A DNA stretch of 33,815 bases from JAUSEW01 sp964414015 (GCA_964414015.1 CAYPUE010000004.1:1-33815), one strand, 5' to 3'; positions 1-8,822 are shown, counted from the stretch's first letter. Translations and numbers: made by a program. Notes: generated by a model from the sequence alone, not told the origin.

Positions 1-65
1 ATCTCTTGCAAACAATTTTTCTATCCGCTAAAATAGCCTATACCCATTCGGATATCTACAGCAAT

Positions 66-1277
66 ATGCTAAAAAGCAATCAGGAAACGATAACAAAGAA
101 GATATTATACGCAGAGGCGGTTTTCGGAGAGGAAGAGAAGCAAGCGGTAATGCGCTCAATGGACAACAAATGGTTAGCTTCAGGTCCCTTAGTTAAAAAA
201 TTTGAGGAAAAGGTAGCTAAACTTTTTGGGAAGAAATACGGTATAGCTGTAAATTCCGGTTCTTCAGCAGATCTTCTTGCAATTCAAAGCCTTCATCTGC
301 CGAAAGGCGCCGAAGTAATTACTCCGGCCTGTACATTTTCGACTACCGTTTCTTCAATCATCCATAACAATTTAGTTCCTGTTTTCGTAGACACAGTAAT
401 TGGCAGATATACGATTGATGAAGATTTGGTAGAAAAAGCTATTACGAAAAAAACAAAAATCATCTTTGTTCCTCAACTGGTTGGCGGCATTTGTGATATG
501 GCCAGGCTTAGAAAAATAGCTAACAAGCACAGCCTTTTCTTGATAGATGATTCTTGTGATACATTCGCTCCTTATTTTAATTCTAAAACTGCGGCTTCAT
601 ATAGTGATTTGACAACAACATCATTCTACGGATCACACATAATTACAGCACTTGGATTTGGCGGAATGGTTTTGGTAGATGATGAAAAATTAAGGGACAG
701 AATATATACTCTTCGCGATTGGGGGAGAGTAGGAAACGATAAGGAAGCATTTGAAAAAAGATTTAATTTTTCTATAGACGAAATTCCATATGATGCGAAA
801 TTCTTATACTCCGAGCTTGGATATAACCTAAAAATGAACGAGGCTGCTGCCGCATTTGGTCTTGAGCAATTAAAGAGATTGGATGATTTTTTAAATAAAC
901 GTACTCATAATTTTAAAAAACTTAAAAAATTCTTTAGTAAATATAGGAAATGGTTTCATCTACCAATTCTTTTGGATGGGGCACGAACAAATTGGCTTGC
1001 ATTTCCCTTAACGGTTAGAAAAGATGCGCCTTTTTCTCGTTATGATTTCTTAAAGCATTTGGAATCTAAGGGAATTCAAACAAGAGTGCTTTTTTCAGGA
1101 AATATCGTCAGACACCCTGTGTATGAAAATCTTAAATTTAAAGTTAGCGGATCATTGAAAAACGCAGATACAATTATGGCCTCTTCTTTGCTGTTGGGTT
1201 GCCATCAGGCATTAAGCAATGAAGATATAAAGTATATTTGTAAAACAGCGGAAGAATTCTTCAGGCAATATGCATAA
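66..1277 (+). CDS. E1/RfbH-like PLP/PMP sugar 3-dehydratase (DegT/DnrJ/EryC1/StrS superfamily), no Fe-S cysteines
   Basis: A 403-residue DegT-fold protein that should act on a nucleotide-activated 4-keto-6-deoxyhexose. The order of motifs follows CDP-6-deoxy-glucose-3-dehydrase (E1): WLASGPLVKKFE near 36-47, NSGSSADLLA near 63-72, the cofactor aspartate in LIDDSCD, then TSFYGSHIIT, RDWGR, KRF, IPYDAKFLYSELGYNLK and a C-terminal TRVLFSGN. The residue that is the Schiff-base lysine in aminotransferases is His191 here, as in E1 and ColD, which points to 3-dehydration rather than transamination. The four cysteines that bind [2Fe-2S] in E1, expected between RDWGR and KRF, are absent. I chose ATG 66 because the 20 extra residues from TTG 6 match nothing in the family. 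It opens the operon and overlaps the next gene by 8 nt. Substrate is unknown. The family is well supported; 3-dehydratase chemistry is inferred. Confidence 0.85.
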   Translation: MLKSNQETITKKILYAEAVFGEEEKQAVMRSMDNKWLASGPLVKKFEEKVAKLFGKKYGIAVNSGSSADLLAIQSLHLPKGAEVITPACTFSTTVSSIIHNNLVPVFVDTVIGRYTIDEDLVEKAITKKTKIIFVPQLVGGICDMARLRKIANKHSLFLIDDSCDTFAPYFNSKTAASYSDLTTTSFYGSHIITALGFGGMVLVDDEKLRDRIYTLRDWGRVGNDKEAFEKRFNFSIDEIPYDAKFLYSELGYNLKMNEAAAAFGLEQLKRLDDFLNKRTHNFKKLKKFFSKYRKWFHLPILLDGARTNWLAFPLTVRKDAPFSRYDFLKHLESKGIQTRVLFSGNIVRHPVYENLKFKVSGSLKNADTIMASSLLLGCHQALSNEDIKYICKTAEEFFRQYA

Positions 1278-2289
1278 TCCCTTGGTTTCCATAATAATCG
1301 TAAATTGGAACGGTAAGGTCCTTTTGGAAGATTGTCTCTCTTCGTTGCTGAAAATTTCTTATGAAAATAAAGAAGTTATCTTCGTAGATAACGCATCAAC
1401 CGATGATTCTTTGAAATATGCCAAAAAAATGTATCCGGGGATGAAAATTATCCAAAATTCAAAAAATTTAGGCTATGCGCAAGGTCATGAAGAGGCGCTG
1501 CAAAAAGCGAAAGGGAAATTAGTTTTGCTTTTAAGTACGGACACTATTGTCAAGGAAAATACGCTGTCTGCCATGGTTTCAGCTATTTACAAAGAAAAAA
1601 ATATTGGAGCGGTTATGCCCAAACTTCTCATGTATCCGAATGTAGATTTAATAGATTCCATTGGATCTTTTTTTGTTCGAAGCGGGGTTTCGTATCATTA
1701 CGGACGGGAAAAGGATTCAAAGCTTCCAATTTATAATAAAAAGATGGAGGTATACTCTGCCAAAGGAGCATGTCTTCTTTTTAGAAAAGATGTTCTTAAG
1801 AAAACAGGATTATTTGACAAAGATTATTTTGCATATTTTGAGGAGACTGATTTATGTCACAGAATATGGCTTGCTGGCTATAAAGTTATATATACTCCGG
1901 ATACCGAAGTTTACCACAAAGGAGCAGGAACTTCGAAAAAAATTGCCAGAGCCTACATACAATTCCACTCATTTAAAAATAGACTTATGACCTATCTTAA
2001 GAATTTATCAACAGCAAATTTAATAAAAGTATTGCCTCTAACCCTTTTAGTTTATCAGGCTATTTTTCTCCTTTTCTTATTTACCGGAAAATTTAGAATT
2101 GCTTTTGCCATCCAGGCAGCAATTATCTGGAATTTTTTAAATATTGGAAAAACTTTGAAAAAAAGAAAATACGTCCAGACAAGAATACGTAAAATAAAAG
2201 ATAGTGAATTTTTGCCAAAAGTTACGCGAAGCGTAAGACCTAGCTATTATTATTATATGTTTAAGGGTCTAGATTTATATAATGATTAA
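1270..2289 (+). CDS. GT2 family glycosyltransferase (rhamnosyltransferase-like)
   Basis: A 339-residue GT-A fold transferase. The N-terminus has the usual SIIIVNWNG strand and the FVDNASTDDS nucleotide-binding turn (about 39-47), followed by NSKNLGYAQG. The metal-binding position reads STDT (89-92) instead of the common NPDT/NDD. The acceptor-side motif FEETDLCHRIW lies near residue 190. The C-terminal 100 residues hold a hydrophobic stretch (about 255-285) and a basic tail, as expected for a membrane-attached enzyme adding a sugar to a lipid-linked glycan. ATG 1270 lies inside the end of the dehydratase gene, so the two are probably translationally coupled. Its stop codon abuts the next start directly. 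Donor and acceptor cannot be read from sequence. Confidence 0.88.
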   Translation: MHNPLVSIIIVNWNGKVLLEDCLSSLLKISYENKEVIFVDNASTDDSLKYAKKMYPGMKIIQNSKNLGYAQGHEEALQKAKGKLVLLLSTDTIVKENTLSAMVSAIYKEKNIGAVMPKLLMYPNVDLIDSIGSFFVRSGVSYHYGREKDSKLPIYNKKMEVYSAKGACLLFRKDVLKKTGLFDKDYFAYFEETDLCHRIWLAGYKVIYTPDTEVYHKGAGTSKKIARAYIQFHSFKNRLMTYLKNLSTANLIKVLPLTLLVYQAIFLLFLFTGKFRIAFAIQAAIIWNFLNIGKTLKKRKYVQTRIRKIKDSEFLPKVTRSVRPSYYYYMFKGLDLYND

Positions 2290-3456
2290 ATGAAAAATAA
2301 TAGGAAAATTAGAATTGTAGTTTCGCTTCACGAATTCTATGAGGCAGGTTCTGCATATGAGCTTAGAGATTTTTTGTTGGAAAATTATAATACAGATATG
2401 CTTTTCATCTCGCATCCTCTTCTTCTAAGAAAAGAATCCTACAATTTTAGTTCGAGATATGAGTATTTTAAGAACAGTGTATTGGTAAAAAAAAACAATG
2501 CTTTTCATTGGATTTTGCCGGAGCCTTTGTTGTATATTAAGGATTTTTTATACACACTGATGTGGACAATTTTTATTGGTCAAAAATACGATCTATTCTT
2601 CGGTTACGATCCTCTAGACGCACTTTGCGGAATTCTGCTAAGAAGTCTTGGAAGAGCTAAAAAAGTTGTTTATTACAATATAGACTTCACCCCAATTCGT
2701 TTTCAGAACAAAATCCTTAACTACATTTATCATCTGTTCGATAAGTACGCTACCTACTACGCTGATTTTAATTGGGTTGGGACAAAGAGAACTGTAAAAG
2801 CAAGAATAGCTTACGGATTATCTCAAAAAAGTATGGCGAAGACAATTATAGTTCCTGATGGAAATCACTCTTTGAGAATAAAACAAAAAGAGTTCTCGCA
2901 GATAAAAAAAGAAAATATAGTTTATTTGGGGGGTGTATACAAAAAACAGGGGATAGATCTCGTTATCGAAGCTCTTCCAAGACTTAATAAATTGATAAAA
3001 AATGTGGAATTCGTAGTTATAGGAGACGGAGAATATCTGGGGGAACTCAAAGAAAAAGTAAAGAGCTTAGGACTTAATAATGTTAAGTTCTTAGGATATA
3101 TAAAAGATTCGTCTAGAGTAGAGGATATTTTAACTAGTTCAGGAATAGCAGTTGCGCCCTACCTTCCCGATAAGAATAGTTTTACTTACTATTCCGATCC
3201 AGGGAAACCAAAATGGTACCTTGCTTGTGGTTTGCCTGTTATTATAACCAATGTTCCTGCGGTTGCCGAAGTAATAAAACGAAGAAAGGCGGGAAAAATG
3301 ATAAACTACGATAAAGAAGAATTAATAAATGCGGTTTTAGAAATAATGCATAAAGGGAATTATGAGGAATATAGGAAGAATGCAAGAAAAATGGGACTTT
3401 CTTTTGACTGGTCAATTATTTTTAAAAAGGCATTATTACAAACTTTGAAAATCTAA
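2290..3456 (+). CDS. GT4 family glycosyltransferase
   Basis: A 388-residue GT-B fold protein. The N-terminal Rossmann domain has a hydrophobic patch near 90-115 that could dock on the membrane. The C-terminal domain is typical of GT4: IVYLGGVYKKQGIDLVIEAL near 215-234, FVVIGDGEY near 240-248, VKFLGYI, and PKWYLACGLPVIITNVPAVAEVI near 310-335, which takes the place of the usual EGFGLPxLE segment. The canonical E-x7-E pair is not obvious, as in several divergent GT4 members. It starts at the base after the previous stop and is followed four bases later by the next gene, so it sits in the middle of the 66-6141 operon. No 7-bp repeat array is present, unlike the GT4 genes after 19.8 kb. Confidence 0.85.
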   Translation: MKNNRKIRIVVSLHEFYEAGSAYELRDFLLENYNTDMLFISHPLLLRKESYNFSSRYEYFKNSVLVKKNNAFHWILPEPLLYIKDFLYTLMWTIFIGQKYDLFFGYDPLDALCGILLRSLGRAKKVVYYNIDFTPIRFQNKILNYIYHLFDKYATYYADFNWVGTKRTVKARIAYGLSQKSMAKTIIVPDGNHSLRIKQKEFSQIKKENIVYLGGVYKKQGIDLVIEALPRLNKLIKNVEFVVIGDGEYLGELKEKVKSLGLNNVKFLGYIKDSSRVEDILTSSGIAVAPYLPDKNSFTYYSDPGKPKWYLACGLPVIITNVPAVAEVIKRRKAGKMINYDKEELINAVLEIMHKGNYEEYRKNARKMGLSFDWSIIFKKALLQTLKI

Positions 3457-3460
3457 ATGC

Positions 3461-5095
3461 ATGAAAATTAACAGATTGATTATTTTTTCGGTAATTTTAT
3501 TCGCTATTATTTTAGCAACTTACTATCAGTTATTTCAGACTTTCTATCAGCAGGATGAATGGATAGCTTTGGGTCATATAATGACTCAAACCTTTCCCGA
3601 ATATTTTGAACCGTTTAGCAAAACAGCTCTTCTAGGTGGCGGAGGAAGGCCGCTATCAGTTCCTTTGCAATATTTTTTGTTTAGCAACTTTCCTTTTCAG
3701 GTTGCCCCATTCGTAGTATTTGCTTTAATATTCCATTTTCTGAATAGCTTACTGGTCTTTCTTTTAGCTAAAAAAATAACAAGGAATTTTTTGATTGCTT
3801 CTATTTCAGTTATTTTTTTCGCTACCTCTTCGGTTTCCCATCAGGCAGTGTCTTGGATTGGGGCAAGTCCAACAACCTTACCTTCAGCCTTTTTCGCCTT
3901 GTTCTCCATTTTACTTTACTTTCATTTTCTGGAAAACGAGAAGCGAAAGTTTTTTTATCTATCTTTATTTTTCGCTTTGATTTCTTTCTTTTTTAAAGAA
4001 AGCGGTATTTTTATTTTTATACTTCTTCCAATTACTTACATAATTTACAAAAAAGTTACGATTCTAGATTCTCTTAGAAAACATGTTTTTATAATAATTT
4101 ACTTGAGTATTGCTGTAGTATCCAGAGTTTACGATCTTTTTTTCATAAATCGTGGCTTAACCACAACTTTTGTAACTCGAAATAGTGATACGTTCAGAAC
4201 ACTGCTTTGGCATTTCTTTCTTTATCCTCTTGAATCCCTATCTCAAGTTTTAATATTTCCAGGGTTAATGTGGAAAATTTCGTCTTTTTTTCTCTCAATT
4301 TCTTTTCCTTCCATATTACATAGTCCTTCAGGCGTGTTGGTAACTGAAAAAATAGGAGCGGAGATTATTTCGATAGTTTTCTCTTTTATTATTTTGGTAT
4401 CTTTATATTTGGTTTTTCGCAATGATAAGAAAGACGGAAAGGTTATATTGTTTTCTTTGCTGTTTTTCTTTTTGAGTTTTCTTCCCTACATATTTCTTGA
4501 TAAAAGTAATGCATATCTTGATTCGCGCTATTTCTACCTTGGTGTTGTTCCCGCAGCTATTATTTTTTCCACAATAATAAACTTGATTAAAAATAAACTT
4601 GGCAGAAACTATTTTTTGCCAATCGCATTTTCGCTGCTTATATTTTTCTTTGCTCAGACAAAGTTTATAAATAACGAAATAGGTTTCCAGGCAAATGTTT
4701 CCAAGGAAAGGAAAAATTTTCTAACATCTTTGGAAAAACTTTATCCAGCAGTACCTAAAAACCCCGTTTTCTACATAACCGGTAATCGAGATTTCTATGT
4801 TTCTGAACATAAAGTTCCTTTTCAGCAGGGGATGGGCTATACCCTTATGACTTGGTATTATAAAACCGGAATTATACCGAAAGAATTTATGAATGCCTTT
4901 CTCTGGGATATTAAAGAGGAGGGCTATAGAGAAGAAGGGAATAGAGGGTTTGGTTATTATTGGAACTTCGATCATCTTTCAGCTGATTTAAAAAGAAACG
5001 GGCTAAATAAAAATCAAGTCGTAGCTCTTTTTTATGATGCAGACAATAAAAAACTAGTCGATATAACAAAAAACTTGAGAGAGGAATTAAAATAG
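3461..5095 (+). CDS. GT-C-like polytopic membrane glycosyltransferase (GT39-like), probable
   Basis: A 544-residue, very hydrophobic protein with roughly ten to twelve membrane segments starting at about residue 5. The first extracytoplasmic loop carries YQQDEWIALGH (about 30-40). An acidic residue pair at this place is typical of GT-C enzymes that use polyprenyl-phosphate sugars. The last 130 residues are mostly hydrophilic and end in a small soluble region. The same layout (acidic first loop, RPLS/RPGA near residue 65, and a C-terminal FLxSL segment after the last helix) recurs in the C-terminal half of the fusion protein at 22806-25934, so the two look paralogous. The stop TAG shares its last base with the GTG of the next gene. 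It could also be a non-catalytic relative; activity is inferred from the family. Confidence 0.65.
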   Translation: MKINRLIIFSVILFAIILATYYQLFQTFYQQDEWIALGHIMTQTFPEYFEPFSKTALLGGGGRPLSVPLQYFLFSNFPFQVAPFVVFALIFHFLNSLLVFLLAKKITRNFLIASISVIFFATSSVSHQAVSWIGASPTTLPSAFFALFSILLYFHFLENEKRKFFYLSLFFALISFFFKESGIFIFILLPITYIIYKKVTILDSLRKHVFIIIYLSIAVVSRVYDLFFINRGLTTTFVTRNSDTFRTLLWHFFLYPLESLSQVLIFPGLMWKISSFFLSISFPSILHSPSGVLVTEKIGAEIISIVFSFIILVSLYLVFRNDKKDGKVILFSLLFFFLSFLPYIFLDKSNAYLDSRYFYLGVVPAAIIFSTIINLIKNKLGRNYFLPIAFSLLIFFFAQTKFINNEIGFQANVSKERKNFLTSLEKLYPAVPKNPVFYITGNRDFYVSEHKVPFQQGMGYTLMTWYYKTGIIPKEFMNAFLWDIKEEGYREEGNRGFGYYWNFDHLSADLKRNGLNKNQVVALFYDADNKKLVDITKNLREELK

Positions 5096-6141
5096 TGCTT
5101 AATGAACCCCTAGTCAATATAGTCATAGTAACCTATAACCAGTTTGAGTTTATAAGAGAGTGTATTAGCTCTGTATTAAATTCGGATTATTCGAATATAA
5201 AAATATATTTAGTGGATAATAATTCAAATGAAAACGATTACAAAAAACTTTATAATGACTTTAAAAAAAACAGAAAAATTTCCTTCTTCAGGCTAAATAA
5301 AAACAAGGGTTTCGGAGCGGGATGCAATTATGTTTTAAAGCTAATAAAAAACGGTTATATAGTTTTTCTAAATGATGACGCCATAGTTACTAAAACTTGG
5401 TTAAATCCAATTATTGACTATATGGAAAATCATCCCGATGTTGGAGCGGCTCAGCCAAAAATTAGAGATATGAAAAGAAAAAAATATTTTCAGCATGCAG
5501 GAGCGGCGGGAGGTTTTATGGATGTTTACGGATATCCTTTCTGCAGAGGGAGAATTTTCTACGACGTCGAGGAGGATAATGGTCAATACGATAACATAGT
5601 TGATGTAGTTTGGTGTTCAGGTAATTGTTTGATAACTAGGACAGACGTACTAAAAAAGGTTGGATTTTTTGATGAAATATTTTTTATGTATGCGGAAGAA
5701 GCCGATCTATGCTGGAGAATGAATAAAGCAGGCTATAGATTGGTTTTTATCCCTTCGTCTGTGGTTTATCATTACGGTATGGGCGGACCGAACAGACAAT
5801 CTTATAAGAAAATATTCTGGCATCACAGGAATGGTCTGATTATGTTAATTAAAAATTATACCTTATTGGAGATCATAAGATATCTTCCAGTTAGATTTAT
5901 TTTAGACTTTTTGACTCTTTGGTATTATCTTATCGTAAACAAAATAATGTCAAATGCCTTAGCATTGGCCGCCGCCTACTTAAGTTTTATTTATTTATTG
6001 CCAAGAGTTTTGATAGGAAAGTTCAGAGACTCTCCGATAAAATCGAATGACTTAATTCCGTACCCACTATATAAAGGCAGTATTGTTTTTGATTATTTTT
6101 TGTTGGGTAAGAAAAAATTTACCGATCTAAGAATTAAATAA
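5095..6141 (+). CDS. GT2 family glycosyltransferase (rhamnosyltransferase-like)
   Basis: A 348-residue GT-A fold enzyme. Visible motifs are VNIVIVTYNQ at the N-terminus, YLVDNNSNEND in the nucleotide-binding turn, NKNKGFGAGCN, FLNDDAIV (91-98, the metal-binding DD), WCSGNCLITRTDVLKKVGFF and YAEEADLCWRM (about 198-208). The C-terminal quarter has two hydrophobic stretches and probably attaches the enzyme to the membrane. The start is GTG at 5095, whose G is the last base of the preceding TAG (TAGTG overlap); no ATG upstream fits and the conserved N-terminal strand begins at residue 6. It closes the first plus-strand operon. Only 27 nt separate it from the stop of the oppositely oriented cassette. 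Confidence 0.88.
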   Translation: MLNEPLVNIVIVTYNQFEFIRECISSVLNSDYSNIKIYLVDNNSNENDYKKLYNDFKKNRKISFFRLNKNKGFGAGCNYVLKLIKNGYIVFLNDDAIVTKTWLNPIIDYMENHPDVGAAQPKIRDMKRKKYFQHAGAAGGFMDVYGYPFCRGRIFYDVEEDNGQYDNIVDVVWCSGNCLITRTDVLKKVGFFDEIFFMYAEEADLCWRMNKAGYRLVFIPSSVVYHYGMGGPNRQSYKKIFWHHRNGLIMLIKNYTLLEIIRYLPVRFILDFLTLWYYLIVNKIMSNALALAAAYLSFIYLLPRVLIGKFRDSPIKSNDLIPYPLYKGSIVFDYFLLGKKKFTDLRIK

Positions 6142-6168
6142 TGCACATTAAGCAACATCTACTTTTTT

Positions 6169-6804
6169 TTAACATATTTTTTTTACACTCTTTTTATTAT
6201 AATTATCTATATCGGCTTGTTTAAAAAATTTAACTCCCACATAATATTTATTTCCTTTATCTATAAAATAACCATAGGAGCGATCTTTAAAAGTACAAGC
6301 CCGTAATCTACGTATGGTTTCTTTATCAAATTCCTGAAAACTAGTTATTTCTTTTTTCCAATGATAAGTGCCTTTTCCAACCTGTGGCTTGCTCTCGATT
6401 TTACCCATCTTAATTTTTGGCCAGACATCGATGAATAATTTAAACATTTCTTCATTGATTCTCTCTTCCAGGTCGCTTGCTATATCCGTAGGATAAACTT
6501 TGACCTTCTTTTGGGCGATAACTTCTCCTTTGTCAACCTGCTCATTCACATAATGGATTGTTACCCCTGCTGGCGTACCGTCAATTAATGGCCAAATATG
6601 AGTATGCACGCCCCTATTGTATGGAAGATAGCCTGGATGCAGATTTATTGTTGGTACCCTTAATTGATCTCTGGTTAATATCTTATCGTAATATGCTACG
6701 ATACGAAAATCAGGATTCTTACTGACGATAGTTTCTCCCTGTTGCTTTAAATAATTTTTAACCCGTTGACCTATTGGTTTGATTGATAAAACTTCAATTT
6801 TCAT
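6169..6804 (-). CDS. Sugar N-formyltransferase (formyl_trans_N family)
   Basis: A 211-residue protein of the methionyl-tRNA formyltransferase fold, expected to pass a formyl group from N10-formyltetrahydrofolate to an amino sugar nucleotide. The catalytic triad is visible: Asn54 and His56 in INLHPGYLPYNRG and Asp91 in NEQVDKGEVIA, with GVTIHYV between them. The spacing of 37 residues from Asn to Asp is close to that in the family. The protein is shorter at the N-terminus than methionyl-tRNA formyltransferase and lacks its tRNA-binding C-terminal domain, which favours a sugar substrate. I chose ATG 6804, which overlaps the upstream TGA as ATGA; a GTG at 6813 is also possible. It is the last gene of a five-gene minus-strand unit that includes a sugar aminotransferase, so the likely product is a formamido-deoxysugar. 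Confidence 0.8.
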   Translation of the reverse strand: MKIEVLSIKPIGQRVKNYLKQQGETIVSKNPDFRIVAYYDKILTRDQLRVPTINLHPGYLPYNRGVHTHIWPLIDGTPAGVTIHYVNEQVDKGEVIAQKKVKVYPTDIASDLEERINEEMFKLFIDVWPKIKMGKIESKPQVGKGTYHWKKEITSFQEFDKETIRRLRACTFKDRSYGYFIDKGNKYYVGVKFFKQADIDNYNKKSVKKIC

Positions 6805-7358
6805 AATGAGCACAAAATTGATGGTCCCGGTTGAGTCTCTATAAATTCTAATTTAATATTCCCAAACATTTCCTGAGTATATAGTTTTTTACCTCCTGGA
6901 AGATTAACATAAGTATCCCCACTCAATGCTTTTATAATATCTTTAATTCCATCTACAAATTTACCGTGTGGAATTTCTGATGATAAATAAATAGGCGTCT
7001 TAATTTTTAAGACTTGACAGATGGCCTTAATAGTTAGGTAAATATTATGACTTAATGTATATTTTTGATCCATTATGTCTACAAAAGAGGGATATATATG
7101 AGGATCAAATCTAGGGGTAAATCGGCGAAACCTTTTCTTATCCGCCTCAATGTCTGAAAAATAACATTCATTGATCTTGGCATAATCTGAATGTTTTTTT
7201 AACCGAAAGGTAAATAGTTCGGGAAAATAATTTCGATTAATCCAACCGCCTTTTATATATTTAGCATCGTCATAAAGCACGAACTTATCAACGCATTTAA
7301 TAAGTTTGAAAAATCCAGGATACGGAAATAAATAGGGTTGCATAACGGCAATTCTCAT
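6801..7358 (-). CDS. WbqC-family protein, C-terminus possibly shortened
   Basis: A 185-residue protein with the WbqC family signature: AVMQPYLFPYPGFFKLI (about 4-20), FVLYDDAKYIKGGWINRN (about 26-43), and later YPSFVDIM and LSSEIPHGKFVDGIKDI. WbqC proteins are recurrent in polysaccharide loci beside amino-sugar genes; their exact reaction is not something I can derive here. Family members as I know them run to about 230 residues and end with a conserved serine-isoleucine-rich segment after the last strand. This one stops shortly after QPGPSILCSL, at the ATGA overlap with the formyltransferase gene, so 20 to 40 terminal residues seem missing. Its ATG shares one base with the TAA of the methyltransferase gene upstream (TAATG). 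Confidence 0.8.
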   Translation of the reverse strand: MRIAVMQPYLFPYPGFFKLIKCVDKFVLYDDAKYIKGGWINRNYFPELFTFRLKKHSDYAKINECYFSDIEADKKRFRRFTPRFDPHIYPSFVDIMDQKYTLSHNIYLTIKAICQVLKIKTPIYLSSEIPHGKFVDGIKDIIKALSGDTYVNLPGGKKLYTQEMFGNIKLEFIETQPGPSILCSL

Positions 7359-8020
7359 TATTCACAAACGAAAAAAATACTGGAACATAAATCTGGATAT
7401 TTCTTACCCAATTGATAACAACCTTCCATATATTCTGGGGAGACAATTTTCCCTAATTGGTCTATCTGAAAATTAGCTAAGGCTTTAAAGAAGACCCCTC
7501 CTCTATGAATAACCTTCAATCCTGCTTTTTTAATATCCCGTTCCATTGTGTCTAAGGTATATGTTCTGTAATGACCATGTTTTATCTCGTCTTTAGTAAC
7601 GTCTGTATTGTGATCAATCAACCCCATATGAACAGCTATTTGTCTAGATGGAGCATTGGCGTTGGGACAGGCTATGAATGCTCTGCCTTTGAGATATTTC
7701 TTGACTTGTTTTAAAGCTAAAACTGCATCTTGAACATGCTCTAAAGTGTGCACCATAATAATGTTGTCATATTTCCTTGGCAACTTAACTTTTTCAATAG
7801 TTGATTTATAAAATTTAGTATCTATTTGCGGAGCGAACTCGGGGTCAACACAAGTAATATCTGTAAAATATTTCCTTAGTTTCTTAGTCATCACATTTTT
7901 CCAACTACCCACTTCCAACAAATTCCCTTTTTTGAAGAAAGGTTCAAATGACCTGATCATATATTCGTGCATCAATGCGTCGAAATTATAAAAGTATAAG
8001 CCCGAAGCCATATTTCCCAT
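7358..8020 (-). CDS. Class I SAM-dependent methyltransferase
   Basis: A 220-residue methyltransferase of the Methyltransf_11/23 type. Motif I is LLEVGSW (34-40), which keeps the acidic start but has only one of the usual glycines. The ribose-binding acidic position is CVDPE (57-61). HTLEH (91-95) is the motif IV/post-I region typical of small O- or N-methyltransferases. KYLKGRAFIACPN follows as motif V. The start at 8020 lies 35 nt inside the upstream gene; an ATG at 8011 is an alternative. Its place between a sugar aminotransferase and a formyltransferase suggests it methylates the same sugar residue or its amino group, but this is inferred from context. Confidence 0.8.
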   Translation of the reverse strand: MGNMASGLYFYNFDALMHEYMIRSFEPFFKKGNLLEVGSWKNVMTKKLRKYFTDITCVDPEFAPQIDTKFYKSTIEKVKLPRKYDNIIMVHTLEHVQDAVLALKQVKKYLKGRAFIACPNANAPSRQIAVHMGLIDHNTDVTKDEIKHGHYRTYTLDTMERDIKKAGLKVIHRGGVFFKALANFQIDQLGKIVSPEYMEGCYQLGKKYPDLCSSIFFVCE

Positions 8021-8822
8021 AGGTATTGCCTAAATAAATCATGTACTTTCCAAACACTGTTGGGTAATGCTGCATTTCCGAATCCCATCCTTTTTCCGAA
8101 AGCGGAATCTTGAAATCAGTTCTAGTCCAGTTTTCTAAGTCAGTTGAGTATGCGTATCCAATTCTATAGTTGGTCTTATCCCAATCCCTATAAGTAAAAT
8201 ACATGTGGTACTTTCCATCACGGAAATGCACATCTGGCCCTGCCTGACATTCATTTTCTGGTCCGTTAATTAGCAGTTTGCCGTTTAGGGCAATCTTATA
8301 AACAGGCTTATAGGTCTTTTGATATTTGAGCCATTTAGTACCGCTTATATAAAACAAATACCATTTATTATTAAAATGTCTAATCTTTGGTCCACCTTTA
8401 AGATATGGTGAATCAAGGCTATCTGTTAAAATGGGTCCTTCGCCAACTTTTGTGAAATGTTCCCCATCTCCTATAGCCTTGCCAATAGCGATGGTGAAAG
8501 GAATTGAACCATGGGGGCGCGTCCAACCAGCATAATACATTAAATAATCTTTACCATCTTTAATGACTGACACTGGATAAGTACCATACTCATCAAAGGT
8601 TCCAGGCTTACCTAGTGGCAGAAGCGGTCCTTTATTGACTCTTAGAATTTTCCAATTTTCATCAAAATCAACATAGCCTGCTACACTTACTGGATCATTA
8701 TCTTTTTGGTGTCTGTGAGTAAAATAGACTCTAACAAAACCATCCATCTGTATAACAGAAGGGGCTTGAGCATAATCCAAACCATAATCTTGTGGTCTAA
8801 AAATTCTTCCTAATTTTTTCAT
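7986..8822 (-). CDS. GH43/GH32-like five-bladed beta-propeller protein
   Basis: A 278-residue protein without signal peptide or membrane segment. Repeated blades are recognisable from strand pairs such as VRVYFTHR, DYLMYYAGW, KWYLFYISG, KYHMYFTYR and KYMIYLGN, each starting with an aspartate- or glycine-rich turn; this is the pattern of GH43/GH32/GH68-type propellers and the related DUF4975 or phosphorylase groups. The proposed acid residues cannot be assigned without an alignment, although Asp194 in AGPDVHFRDG and Glu265-region acids are candidates. Such cytoplasmic propellers recur in polysaccharide loci and may act on sugar nucleotides rather than on polymers. Its ATG overlaps the aminotransferase TGA as ATGA, so it belongs to the same transcript. 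Function is unassigned. Confidence 0.65.
   Translation of the reverse strand: MKKLGRIFRPQDYGLDYAQAPSVIQMDGFVRVYFTHRHQKDNDPVSVAGYVDFDENWKILRVNKGPLLPLGKPGTFDEYGTYPVSVIKDGKDYLMYYAGWTRPHGSIPFTIAIGKAIGDGEHFTKVGEGPILTDSLDSPYLKGGPKIRHFNNKWYLFYISGTKWLKYQKTYKPVYKIALNGKLLINGPENECQAGPDVHFRDGKYHMYFTYRDWDKTNYRIGYAYSTDLENWTRTDFKIPLSEKGWDSEMQHYPTVFGKYMIYLGNTYGKYGFGLILL

Noticed and set aside
6..65. TTG start giving 20 extra residues to the dehydratase
   Set aside because: The residues match nothing in the family, and ATG 66 gives a normal N-terminus.
6142..6185. T8 tracts between the converging operons as a terminator
   Set aside because: No hairpin precedes either tract; the second tract is coding on the minus strand.
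6805..6813. GTG 6813 as start of the formyltransferase
   Set aside because: ATG 6804 forms a standard ATGA overlap; GTG adds only three residues.
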